Of a DNA stretch of 64,000 nt, positions 18,265 to 25,969 are shown in pieces. Source of the stretch: Deltaproteobacteria bacterium (GTDB lineage Bacteria > Desulfobacterota_D > UBA1144 > Nemesobacterales > UBA2774); the NCBI GenBank assembly GCA_029262275.1, contig JAJCZS010000037.1, positions 1 to 64,000 of the forward strand. The letters are read 5' to 3'. Both the position numbers and the translations under genes were made by a program. The notes beneath the pieces were generated by a model, which saw only the letters and a list, made by a program, of their open reading frames with translations, searched no databases and was not told the DNA's origin. Each line of letters begins with the position of its first letter. Within the stretch, counting starts at the first letter, position 1.

Positions 18265-18936
18265 TCATTTTTTGATACCTGTATAAATAATTACAGTTCC
18301 GATCATTAGCTCTACGGATTCTTGCGGCATAAATTGAGCTTCCTTCAATATCTTTAAAAACTTTTCTCTCTGAGGAAATTCTGAAGTTGAGTCGGAGAGA
18401 TATTTGTACTCTTTCTTATTTCCAAAGAATGATCCAATAAAGGGAAGAAACTTTTTGAAATAAAATAAGTAAACAGGTGCAAATACTTTGTTTTTAGGAA
18501 TTGTGAATTCAAGTATAGCAACCTTGCCGCCTGGTTTTAACACTCTATTCATTTCTCTAAGGGACTCAAGTGGATTAACAGTATTTCTTATTCCAAAAGC
18601 AATAGTAATTGCATCAAATTCATCGTTTCTGAAAGGAAGATTTTCTGCATATCCCTGCACCAAAGTAATTTTTTTTATAGATTCACATTTTTTCTTAGCA
18701 AATCTGAGCATTTGACCGCTTGGATCAATCCCAATTACCTCAGAATTTTGCAGCTTTTTAACCGTCTCCAAAGCTACCTCTCCGGTACCTGTAGCTATAT
18801 CTAAAATAAGACTAGATCCCCTGATTTGTTCAACAAGTTTCTTCCTCCAAATCTTATCCATTCCAAAACTAAAGAATGTGTTTAGAGAGTCGTAGTGCTT
18901 TGCTATCTTATTAAAAAGAGAGGTGGTTTCAGGCAT
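18265..18936 (-). CDS. ubiE: UbiE/MenG-type quinone C-methyltransferase
   Basis: A 223-residue SAM-dependent methyltransferase that methylates the ring of demethylmenaquinone or a ubiquinone precursor. Motif I is LDIATGTGEVALE at residues 44-56; IAFGIRNTVNPLESLREMNRVL follows near residue 110 and GGKVAILEF near residue 141, all typical of the UbiE family. It converges on pdxH with only 14 bases between stops. Whether it serves menaquinone or ubiquinone cannot be read from this window; the symbol is given for the family. Confidence 0.88.
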   Translation of the reverse strand: MPETTSLFNKIAKHYDSLNTFFSFGMDKIWRKKLVEQIRGSSLILDIATGTGEVALETVKKLQNSEVIGIDPSGQMLRFAKKKCESIKKITLVQGYAENLPFRNDEFDAITIAFGIRNTVNPLESLREMNRVLKPGGKVAILEFTIPKNKVFAPVYLFYFKKFLPFIGSFFGNKKEYKYLSDSTSEFPQREKFLKILKEAQFMPQESVELMIGTVIIYTGIKK

Positions 18937-18977
18937 TTGAAGTTAATTGTAACTGACTCAGAGTAAAGAGTTCTCTA

Positions 18978-19877
18978 TCATCTAAGTTTTTGCAGGTCTC
19001 CTGACAAAGCCTCCATTATCCTTATCATGTGGGTCGACTTGTTGAGTACGTAGAAGTGAATTCCTGGAACTCCACTTGAAAGAAGTTCTCTTGATTGTTC
19101 TATGCATTGCTCAATTCCTATATCACGTGCCTTATTGTCATCATCGGCTGCAGTGTCCAGTTTTTCCCTTAGTGCATCAGGAATGGTTGTGCCGCACATA
19201 GATGTGATTCTCTTAATTTGCTTAGCTGAGAGTATAGGCATGATCCCCGGAACTACAGGCACTGTTATCCCTATTTCTCTTACCTTTCTAACAAAATCAA
19301 AATAATAGTCATTATTAAAAAAAAGCTGTGTAAAAATAACATCAGCCCCGGCGTCAACCTTTCTTTTAAGATTGGCCAGGTCCATATCAAATTCGGAGGC
19401 TTCGATATGTTTTTCGGGGTAGCCTGCTACTGCTACTCCAAAATGGTTTTGTTTACCAATGCTTTTTTCAAAATTCCTTATATGTTCTACCAACTGATTG
19501 CCGTATGCAAATCCGTCTTCAGGAGGTATAAAGTTGCTCTCGCCTTCAGGAGGGTCTCCCCTGAGTGCGACTATATTTCTAACCCCTGCGTCATATATTT
19601 TCTGAAGCATAGAGTCTAGTTCTTTCTTTGTAGCGCCGACACAGGTTAAATGGCACGCAGATTCAATGCCAAAGTGGTTTTGAATGAGGGATGCTATATC
19701 CAAGGTCCTTTCTCTTGTAGTGCCCATTGCTCCGTAGGTTACTGTGATAAAATCCGGTGCAAGAGTAGAAAGTAGGGATAGCTCGAATTGTAAGTTGTCG
19801 AACCCTTTTTCTGTCTTGGGCGGAAAAATCTCAAATGATATAATTGGTTTGTTGTCTGAATAATCGGAAAAAAGCAT
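18978..19877 (-). CDS. metF: Methylenetetrahydrofolate reductase
   Basis: A 299-residue FAD-dependent enzyme reducing 5,10-methylene- to 5-methyl-tetrahydrofolate for methionine synthesis. It begins with the ISFEIFPPKTEKG motif and contains FITVTYGAMGTTRERT and VALRGDPP near residue 103, plus FTQLFFNNDYYFDFV. These are complete family signatures. It lies 41 bases upstream of ubiE on the minus strand and may be cotranscribed with it. I found no riboswitch-like structure in its 137-base upstream region. Confidence 0.96.
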   Translation of the reverse strand: MLFSDYSDNKPIISFEIFPPKTEKGFDNLQFELSLLSTLAPDFITVTYGAMGTTRERTLDIASLIQNHFGIESACHLTCVGATKKELDSMLQKIYDAGVRNIVALRGDPPEGESNFIPPEDGFAYGNQLVEHIRNFEKSIGKQNHFGVAVAGYPEKHIEASEFDMDLANLKRKVDAGADVIFTQLFFNNDYYFDFVRKVREIGITVPVVPGIMPILSAKQIKRITSMCGTTIPDALREKLDTAADDDNKARDIGIEQCIEQSRELLSSGVPGIHFYVLNKSTHMIRIMEALSGDLQKLR

Positions 19878-20014
19878 AAATGCACCCTGTTAAAATTTTT
19901 AAACCAGTAAATTCTTTCACTTCAATAGGACTTTGTCAAATATAGCTACTCTAAAAGCAACCGAATATACATTAATTTTACTTAAGATATTTATTTGCTA
20001 TATTTTGATATGTA

Positions 20015-20653
20015 ATGAGTAATCAACTTAGAAGAAATAAGATATTTGCGGTATTGGCATTGTTGGTCTTTATTTTTAGTATCTCCTGCCAGCAGACTAA
20101 AGAGATTCCAGGACAAATTGCTGAAGATGTTCCTAACCCGGTTGATGACTTTACTCAGAAGGATAGATATAAGCTCGGGCTCAGATGGTATCAGCAGGGT
20201 CAGTATGATATTGCAAGGAAAATGTGGAAGCCAATGGCAAGAAGTGGTGACTGTGATGCTGAATATGCATTGGGGCTGCTTTATTTCAACGGTTTGAGTG
20301 TTAGGAGAAATCATGATACTGCTCTCACATGGTGGAGTAGGGCTGCTAAGCAGGCCCAACCACAGGCGTTAAATAGCCTTGGGATTGTCTATGCGCACAT
20401 GAGGGTGCCTTACACCACTCTCGACTGCAGAAAAGGCTGTGGAGAGCCTAAAAACCTCCAAGAAGCCTATAAATGGTTTAGTTTGGCAGAGAAATATGGA
20501 CCCCCAAGAGAGGTTAGCTTTGCACAGGAATCTATAAGCCGCATAAGTTCTGAGATGAGCACCTCTCAGATTAAAGAAGCAAAGGGTATGGTAGAGCTTT
20601 GGCAGCCAGAACCCGCCAAGTGTAAATCGCGCAACTTATTTATTGTGAATTAA
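20015..20653 (+). CDS. Sel1-repeat lipoprotein
   Basis: A 212-residue protein with a basic N-terminus, a hydrophobic stretch (residues 10-24) and a lipobox ending at Cys25 (FSISCQQ), so it is probably a lipoprotein. From about residue 50 it has Sel1-like tetratricopeptide-type repeats: YKLGLRWYQQGQYDIARKMW, then AEYALGLLYFNG with TALTWWSRAAKQ, then QALNSLGIVYAH, and a last partial unit with EAYKWFSLAEKYGP. Such proteins act as interaction scaffolds. A Cys pair (CRKGC) lies in the third repeat. Divergent from metF; no strong ribosome-binding site was seen. Confidence 0.78.
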   Translation: MSNQLRRNKIFAVLALLVFIFSISCQQTKEIPGQIAEDVPNPVDDFTQKDRYKLGLRWYQQGQYDIARKMWKPMARSGDCDAEYALGLLYFNGLSVRRNHDTALTWWSRAAKQAQPQALNSLGIVYAHMRVPYTTLDCRKGCGEPKNLQEAYKWFSLAEKYGPPREVSFAQESISRISSEMSTSQIKEAKGMVELWQPEPAKCKSRNLFIVN

Positions 20654-20704
20654 ACATTCTTATTCAGACTTTCATCCCATAAATGATTATTTTTTAATTT
20701 TCTC

Positions 20705-20732
20705 TTGACAGAAAAGATATATCTTGTATTAT
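20705..20732 (+). promoter_or_regulatory. Sigma70-type promoter of the small Cys-rich gene
   Basis: A perfect -35 TTGACA (20705-20710) and a -10 TATTAT (20727-20732, five of six) are separated by 16 bases. A Fur-box-like sequence begins on the next base. The small Cys-rich gene starts 90 bases downstream. Confidence 0.7.
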
Positions 20733-20751
20733 GATAATGAGAATGAAATTC
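20733..20751 (+). promoter_or_regulatory. Fur-box-like operator
   Basis: GATAATGAGAATGAAATTC agrees with the 19-base Fur consensus at 14 positions by my count and lies directly after the -10 element, where a bound repressor would block transcription. A second, weaker match sits in the same position relative to the downstream porin promoter, which strengthens both. Confidence 0.6.
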
Positions 20752-20822
20752 AATATTATAAATAGAGTTTGAATTTCGCTCAAGTAGTTTATAGGGAAAT
20801 AAATTTTCTAGGAGGTTTATAA

Positions 20823-21062
20823 ATGGGATTTTTATGCAAAGATAATAGGCCATTAGCACTTTCCTCGTCAAACATTGGCAGTATTTCACAGTGTTCTTGT
20901 TGTGAATCTTTTCACGTAACTATAGGAAATATAACACTCAGAATGGAAAGGAAGCACTTGATAAACCTTACTGAAATGGTCATTGAAGCTTTAGAAGTTA
21001 AGGCGGTATCAGAAAATACTTACCCCGATTTGTATATCAGGAACCAGGCACAAGATGCATAA
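20823..21062 (+). CDS. Small Cys-rich protein of unknown function, probably iron-regulated
   Basis: A 79-residue protein with no signal peptide or membrane segment. Its centre, ISQCSCCESFHVTIGNITLR (residues 21-40), has a CXCC cluster followed by a His four residues on, and Cys5 lies near the N-terminus, so metal or iron-sulfur binding is possible. I do not recognise the family with certainty; small proteins with a similar CXCC-H core and GNITLRM-like strand are known to me only as uncharacterised. The ATG follows a strong AGGAGG. It has its own promoter with a Fur-like box and its own terminator. Confidence 0.75.
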   Translation: MGFLCKDNRPLALSSSNIGSISQCSCCESFHVTIGNITLRMERKHLINLTEMVIEALEVKAVSENTYPDLYIRNQAQDA

Positions 21063-21092
21063 TTTTTGTCAATTGTCATAATTGCTATGAAG

Positions 21093-21161
21093 AGGGGCGG
21101 CATTCCTAATTAGTTATATATGCCTTTTTAACCTTAGCCAGCCGCCTCTCTTCTTTTTTTT
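21093..21161 (+). terminator. Terminator after the small Cys-rich gene
   Basis: AGGGGCGGC (21093-21101) pairs with GCCGCCTCT (21141-21149), with one G-U pair, and a T-rich run CTTCTTTTTTTT follows. The loop is unusually long (39 bases), so the fold may be more complex than a simple hairpin, but the stem and U-run are clear. Confidence 0.7.
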
Positions 21162-21187
21162 GTCCAGGCTAATTTCGACCAAGTGAA

Positions 21188-21205
21188 CCATAATTATGAT
21201 TATGG
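21188..21205. promoter_or_regulatory. Palindrome upstream of the porin promoter
   Basis: CCATAAT, four bases, ATTATGG: a perfect seven-base inverted repeat lying 12 bases upstream of the predicted -35 of the porin operon. The position fits an activator or second Fur-type site. AT-rich composition makes chance palindromes easier, so confidence is limited. Confidence 0.45.
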
Positions 21206-21216
21206 ATTTCAATTTG

Positions 21217-21269
21217 TTGACAATGGATAAGGGTCTGGTAGATTGATTTTGAAAACGAATATCAATATT
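21217..21269 (+). promoter_or_regulatory. Promoter and Fur-box-like operator of the porin operon
   Basis: TTGACA (21217-21222), 16 bases, TAGATT (21239-21244), then GAAAACGAATATCAATATT (21251-21269), which matches the 19-base Fur consensus at 13 positions by my count. The layout (promoter, then Fur-like site, then strong ribosome-binding site) copies that of the small Cys-rich gene 500 bases upstream. Confidence 0.6.
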
Positions 21270-21291
21270 AACTAAAGGAGGTTTGTACAGG

Positions 21292-22875
21292 ATGAGTAGA
21301 TTAGTAAGATTGCTAGGTGTTAGTTTAGTTTCCAAAGTTATTATTTCGTTTTTGTTGGTTTTTTTAATAGGATTTCCAATCGACGGCTTTTCCAAAGAAT
21401 TAAATCAAAACCAAAAGGAGTTCTCGAATTCTATAGATACATACAACAAAGTCAGAGCTCAGCAAATGGTTAAACAAGCTAAATACGAAGAAGTAAAGAA
21501 ATCTCAGAACATAGAAGTTGCTCAAAGGTTAAGTGATGATGAAACTGAGACTCAAGATGAAAGGATCAGGCAACTTGAGAATAAGCTTCAAAATGTAACA
21601 ACTGAATTACAAGAGCTTAAGAGCTCGGGTATGACGGATGACAGATTGCAATCAATAGAAGATAAGATAAGTGTTTTAGCTGAGGAAATAGATAATATAA
21701 AATCCGCATCAGTTGTCTCTGATCCGACCTATGAGCAGGTTTACGGAGCTGCTCCTGCGGCCTCAAAGGTATATCTTAAAGACAAGGGGTTATCGATCGG
21801 TGGTTATGGAGAGCTTCTTGTTGGTCAGGTTAGACAAGACGAAGATAATGTAGTCGATGCCCAAAGAGTTGTTCTCTATTTTGGATACAAATTCACTGAC
21901 AGAATAATTTTCAACTCTGAGATAGAGTTTGAGCATGGGACCACTTCTTCGAATCAAGATGATCGTTCAGGTTCGGTCTCGGCAGAATTTGCTTTACTCG
22001 ATTTTCTGCTCTGGCCAGAACTCAACCTAAGGGGTGGATTGCTACTTGCACCTTTTGGAATAGTAAATGAAATTCATGAGCCGACTACTTTCTTTGGAGT
22101 ATTCAGACCTTCAGTTGAGAGGTTTATTATTCCAACAACTTGGAGAGAAAACGGACTTGGTGTATTCGGAGACTTTGATTTAGGTGCTGCAGGATCAATT
22201 AACTACAGAGCTTATGTTATGAATAGTTTTGATGCCAGAGGATTTAGGGCAGTCAACAATAGAAACCTGCGTATAAAGGGTAACCGCGCACTATTTAATG
22301 ACGTGGCTTTTGTAAGCAGGGTCCAATACCAACCAGTTCCCTATGTGACAATAGGTGGTTCCATATTTCTTGGAAATACCGGGCAGGATCAGAAGATCAA
22401 TGATCCCGAGTCACCATTTAACGGGGATAAATTTGATGGTTTTTTCCAGATGTATGAGGCTGATATACAGCTACAGTATGCAGGATTTGAAGGAAGGGCG
22501 CTTGTTACGTATACAAGTCTCGACGATGTTGCAAGGATAAATGCTTTGAATGATTTTGAAGGCGATGAGTCTGTTGGAAGTGAGCAGTGGGGTTATTATG
22601 TAGTAGGTGCATATAATGTGCTGTCACTCGCTGATTTTACAAACCAGTATGCTCAGTATTTAGCACCTTTTGTTAGATGGGAGCAGTATGATACTCAAGC
22701 TAAAGTGCCGACAGGATTCTTTAGAAACCCAGCTAATAACAGGAGCGACCTTACAATTGGGTTAAATTATAAGCCAATACCAAACGTAGTAGTTAAAGCG
22801 GAATATCAGTATCTAGAAAATAATGCAAATGAATCTGAGAATCAATTTAATTTCGGACTTGGATATGTGTTCTAA
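21292..22875 (+). CDS. Outer-membrane porin with N-terminal coiled coil
   Basis: A 527-residue exported protein. I start at ATG 21292, ten bases after AAAGGAGG; the TTG at 21283 is too close to that site. A signal peptide (about residues 1-32) is followed by a polar Gln/Glu/Lys-rich coiled coil to about residue 135 with heptad-like leucines (IRQLENKLQNVTTELQELKS). The rest is rich in alternating aromatic strands (GYGELLVGQVRQD, FILFWPEL-like LLWPELNLRGGLLLAPFGI) and ends in Phe (NFGLGYVF), as in phosphate-selective-porin-like barrels. The coiled coil may trimerise or span the periplasm. First gene of an iron-regulated-looking operon. Confidence 0.85.
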   Translation: MSRLVRLLGVSLVSKVIISFLLVFLIGFPIDGFSKELNQNQKEFSNSIDTYNKVRAQQMVKQAKYEEVKKSQNIEVAQRLSDDETETQDERIRQLENKLQNVTTELQELKSSGMTDDRLQSIEDKISVLAEEIDNIKSASVVSDPTYEQVYGAAPAASKVYLKDKGLSIGGYGELLVGQVRQDEDNVVDAQRVVLYFGYKFTDRIIFNSEIEFEHGTTSSNQDDRSGSVSAEFALLDFLLWPELNLRGGLLLAPFGIVNEIHEPTTFFGVFRPSVERFIIPTTWRENGLGVFGDFDLGAAGSINYRAYVMNSFDARGFRAVNNRNLRIKGNRALFNDVAFVSRVQYQPVPYVTIGGSIFLGNTGQDQKINDPESPFNGDKFDGFFQMYEADIQLQYAGFEGRALVTYTSLDDVARINALNDFEGDESVGSEQWGYYVVGAYNVLSLADFTNQYAQYLAPFVRWEQYDTQAKVPTGFFRNPANNRSDLTIGLNYKPIPNVVVKAEYQYLENNANESENQFNFGLGYVF

Positions 22876-22901
22876 GTCTGGTTTAATATAAGCCAATTGT
22901 T

Positions 22902-22940
22902 TGGGCGTAGAAACTAGTTTTCTGCGCCCATTTTATTTTA
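22902..22940 (+). terminator. Terminator or attenuator after the porin
   Basis: TGGGCGTAGAAA pairs with TTTCTGCGCCCA around a short loop, one mismatch-type G-U/C pair in the stem, and a TTTTATTTTA run follows. It lies between the porin and the FMN-binding gene only 19 bases further on, so it probably reduces rather than abolishes downstream expression, giving more porin than reductase. Confidence 0.75.
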
Positions 22941-22958
22941 TGAGGATATTTTCAAATC

Positions 22959-23510
22959 ATGCGACAGACTAATTTGTTCATATTATTTATAATCCTATCT
23001 TTTGGTTTTGTTTCTTCTCTGGAAGCCAAAGTTTTCATGAAGCGGGATGAAGCTCTTAGTACCGCTTTCCCTGATGCTGCAGAGATTGAAAAGAATGAAA
23101 TATTTTTATCATCTGATCAATCCAAGGCCATTGAGTCTTTAGCCAGAGCTAAGAATGAATCTAAACTATATATAATTTATGAGGCTAAAAACGGCGAGAA
23201 AACTCTAGGTTATGCTATAATAGATACCCATAGCCTTAGGACCAAGACTGAAACTGTGATGTTTGTAATAAACCCAGATGGTACCTTGAAGCAGACTGAG
23301 GTGCTGGCGTTTTTTGAGCCCCAGGATTATCAAGCAGGTGGAAATTGGATGGAACTGTTTGAAGGGAAAAACTCAGATGACAGTTTAAAAGTGGGTAAGG
23401 ATATTCCGAACATTACTGGAGCTACAATAACTGCAAATTCTTTATCTCAGGCGACAAGGAGAATACTTGCAGTATTTAAAGTAGCATCGGAGCAAGGACA
23501 GTTAAACTAG
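22959..23510 (+). CDS. Exported FMN-binding domain protein
   Basis: A 183-residue protein with a signal peptide or N-terminal anchor (residues 5-23, ending LEAKV). The C-terminal half is an FMN-binding domain (PF04205 type): TLGYAIIDTHSLR near residue 82, MFVINPDGTLKQTEVLAFFE, and the flavin-attachment-like motif NITGATITANSLSQATRR at 151-168. In NqrC and RnfG a Thr of the related SGAT motif carries covalent FMN; here T156 is the candidate. Members move electrons in the periplasm. It stands between a porin and a membrane protein with paired histidines, so I infer an envelope electron-transfer role. Confidence 0.85.
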   Translation: MRQTNLFILFIILSFGFVSSLEAKVFMKRDEALSTAFPDAAEIEKNEIFLSSDQSKAIESLARAKNESKLYIIYEAKNGEKTLGYAIIDTHSLRTKTETVMFVINPDGTLKQTEVLAFFEPQDYQAGGNWMELFEGKNSDDSLKVGKDIPNITGATITANSLSQATRRILAVFKVASEQGQLN

Positions 23511-23527
23511 TATAGGATCAAAGACAC

Positions 23528-24022
23528 GTGCGCTTTTTCATTTCATCTGATATAACTAAAAATACGCTTTTAAAAATGATTGTTGCCTTTACGGTACTCT
23601 TTTTCCTTTTTCTATGGATTACTAATCTTCTTTTGTATCTCCAAATAGGTTTTAGCTATGATTCAGTGGTTCAATATTATCTCGGTTCTGAGGCGGATTT
23701 TAGGCCTCCCAGGAGCTATTTGGGAATGCTTGAAGAGGCTCATTTTCACTTCTTTGCAATGGCCATAATTCTTGTAACACTAAATCACCTAATCTTATTT
23801 ACAAAGATCAGCAATTTCTGGAAGTTAGTCTTAATTTTGTCATCTTTCTTATCTGCTTTGGGTGATATAGCTGGGGGATGGCTGATTCGTTATGTAAGCC
23901 CTGAGTTTGCGTACCTAAAGATAGCATCCTTAATCGTTCTACAGGTCTCACTGGCAGCACTTATGATAATAGTGATATGGTATCTCTATGGCTACGGTGA
24001 CAAGAAAGGGGGTTATGGTTAA
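23528..24022 (+). CDS. Four-helix membrane protein with paired histidines
   Basis: A 164-residue integral membrane protein with hydrophobic segments at about 15-40, 70-92, 99-121 and 127-153. The second helix begins EEAHFHFFAMAI with H72 and H74, and H87 lies about four helical turns later, a spacing that could serve haem or metal. Such proteins are sometimes found beside FMN-binding proteins, which would make this the membrane electron donor, but I cannot name a family. The start is GTG 23528, 17 bases after the FMN gene. It converges on the next gene with a four-base overlap. Confidence 0.7.
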   Translation: MRFFISSDITKNTLLKMIVAFTVLFFLFLWITNLLLYLQIGFSYDSVVQYYLGSEADFRPPRSYLGMLEEAHFHFFAMAIILVTLNHLILFTKISNFWKLVLILSSFLSALGDIAGGWLIRYVSPEFAYLKIASLIVLQVSLAALMIIVIWYLYGYGDKKGGYG

Positions 24023-25305
24023 TTTAGCTTCAATTTCTTTCTAAGTTTACCTACATCATAATAAGGCTCACCAAGTTTTTTAGCATGCTCATATATTGTT
24101 TCAAGCTCATCTATCATCGATATTAACTTCAACTTCCCTTCTTTACTTTTTAAAGCTTCTTTAGGAGACTTGCCCCCTAGGATTTCAAGTGGGTTATCTA
24201 TCCATTTATCGTAATGATTATCGAGCTCCAAATCGAGCTCCTTTTTGTTTTTAACTCCAAGCGGGAGTTTCTTTAACTTCTTAGACTCACTTTTAGATCT
24301 ATCAAGAAAAGTATCGAGCTCTTTAGTGCTATCTTCTATGTGTGTGATGGATTCCCCACACTGTTTTTCTATCTTTTCTTTTGCTTTTGCTAGCATTTCC
24401 AATGAATAGCATTCGAGCCGCAATTTTGATTCTTCTACTTCTAGCGTGCCTGTAATCTGATTTCTTCCTATTTTTTCCCACGAGAAAACTCTAAGTTCCT
24501 CAGCTTCGTTACTGATTTCTTTTAAAGATTTAACCTTCTCTATACTTTTTATGCAGCCCTTGTAATCATCAACTCTATAATTCGCTGTAGATAGAACAAA
24601 TTCATCACCTTCGGGAGTAAGAAAATGAGGGTGACTGGCAACATCTTCGATATATGAGCCAATCTGATATCCCCAATCTTTTAGGTATTGCTTCTTGTTT
24701 CTCTCAACCCCATGGAGATTCTGATATTCCTTAAATTCCTGATCAAAAAATTCAACTATGAGATTCTTGAAAGTAGGGGGATATAGCGACACGACTCCTG
24801 AGAAGTAAGTTTGGGTACCAATTTTAAGAGGCCTTGCTGCTATTATATCGGTACGTCTGATTTGTTTGGATGATGCTTTATCTACAACTTCAAAAGTTCT
24901 TCCGGTAAAAATATCCTTTATTATGTAAATACCACCATCTAAAACTTCTTGCACTTCAAAAAAGCTGTGAATGCTCCTAATCCAATCTTTAATGAGTTTC
25001 TTCTCGGCACCTGACAGGTCTGACCTTTCATCTAAATAGAACTTTTCTATAACTCTCTCTTCAGAGTCAAAAACCTTAAAGTCATATAAGAACCAATCAT
25101 AGAACTTCTCAAATGTTAGTTCATCTATTTGATCCTCTTCTAGATTCTCGCTAGTAAAATTAGGATCATTCTTCCAGATGTAAAAAGCCTCTCCCAATTG
25201 TGACTGGATTTCCTCGCGCTCGGAGTAATCCACCAACTTTGTCTTCAGCTCTTTTTCAGACTGGTCTAACTTGTGTTGTGATATATCCACTACGGAATCT
25301 GTCAT
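24019..25305 (-). CDS. Unrecognised 428-residue cytoplasmic protein
   Basis: A soluble, charged protein without signal peptide or membrane segments. I do not recognise the first 370 residues. A middle part (FEVQEVLDGGIYIIKDIFTGRTFEV, near 115-140, in shorter pieces VLDGGIYIIKDIFTG) looks like a small beta domain. The end, HYDKWIDNPLEILGGKSPKEA then about 20 residues to an acidic helix, resembles the W-x-D-x-P-L-x-x-L-G-G-x-T/S-P-x-E-A tail seen in some SEC-C and zinc-finger proteins, but there is no SEC-C cysteine motif. Monocistronic. No function is proposed. Confidence 0.7.
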   Translation of the reverse strand: MTDSVVDISQHKLDQSEKELKTKLVDYSEREEIQSQLGEAFYIWKNDPNFTSENLEEDQIDELTFEKFYDWFLYDFKVFDSEERVIEKFYLDERSDLSGAEKKLIKDWIRSIHSFFEVQEVLDGGIYIIKDIFTGRTFEVVDKASSKQIRRTDIIAARPLKIGTQTYFSGVVSLYPPTFKNLIVEFFDQEFKEYQNLHGVERNKKQYLKDWGYQIGSYIEDVASHPHFLTPEGDEFVLSTANYRVDDYKGCIKSIEKVKSLKEISNEAEELRVFSWEKIGRNQITGTLEVEESKLRLECYSLEMLAKAKEKIEKQCGESITHIEDSTKELDTFLDRSKSESKKLKKLPLGVKNKKELDLELDNHYDKWIDNPLEILGGKSPKEALKSKEGKLKLISMIDELETIYEHAKKLGEPYYDVGKLRKKLKLN

Positions 25306-25366
25306 TGTCTATTTAACCATGCCTATTATGAATTTATTAACGCATTGGGAATTATCAATGAATATC

Positions 25367-25831
25367 TTAGCTTATACTACCAAACACCTTTTCTAAATAC
25401 TCTGATCTAAACTTGAAAATTTCGTTGAGCTGTTTTTTAACAATCAACTCGTTTGCTATTCGTCCCAAGGGATCTAGTGGGAGCGCATAATGGACAAGGT
25501 CCATTGCCTCTACGCCACCCTTGATCTCTTTGAACCTATGCTCATGATGCCAGAATTTATATGGCCCAAATCTCTGCTCGTCAATGAAAAAATTGGGCTC
25601 TTCCACGTGGGTTATTTCCGTAACCCATGTCATTGGAATATTTAATATCGGAGCCACGGTGTATGTGATAATCATACCTGTATACATTGTTTCGGGAAGA
25701 TTAGATGTAATGTTCAAATTAAGTGAGGGAGGAGTTATTAAGGGCAAGTTGTTAGGATTAGAAAAGAAATCCCATGCATCCTCTATATTCATTGCAATAT
25801 TTTGTTTTCTTTCCAGAGTATAAATTTTCAT
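25367..25831 (-). CDS. SRPBCC (START/Bet v1-like) family protein
   Basis: A 154-residue protein with the SRPBCC helix-grip pattern: an N-terminal strand with I(x)A(x)DAWDFFSNPNNLPLITPPSL-type helix (seen as EDAWDFFSNPNNLPLITPP), then WVTEITHVEEPNFFIDEQRFGPYKFWHHEHRF-like strands, and a C-terminal helix. Closest in flavour to cyclase/dehydrase or ligand-binding members of unknown function that occur next to epimerases. ATG start with AAAGGAGAT upstream. Divergent from hisD across 138 bases in which I see no clear operator. Confidence 0.8.
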   Translation of the reverse strand: MKIYTLERKQNIAMNIEDAWDFFSNPNNLPLITPPSLNLNITSNLPETMYTGMIITYTVAPILNIPMTWVTEITHVEEPNFFIDEQRFGPYKFWHHEHRFKEIKGGVEAMDLVHYALPLDPLGRIANELIVKKQLNEIFKFRSEYLEKVFGSIS

Positions 25832-25969
25832 ATCTATATCTCCTTTTGAGATTTAGTTTACCGGATATTACTAAAAGTAGGGGGGTCTATAAACCACAAC
25901 TTCAACCTTAGTTGCTGACAACATATAACTTTCTAACATCGATTTTCCTATGTATAATCCTTCTCCGTT

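Noticed and set aside
19878-20014. Possible SAM or other riboswitch upstream of metF.
   Set aside because: I could not find conserved stems or a leader terminator in the short upstream region.
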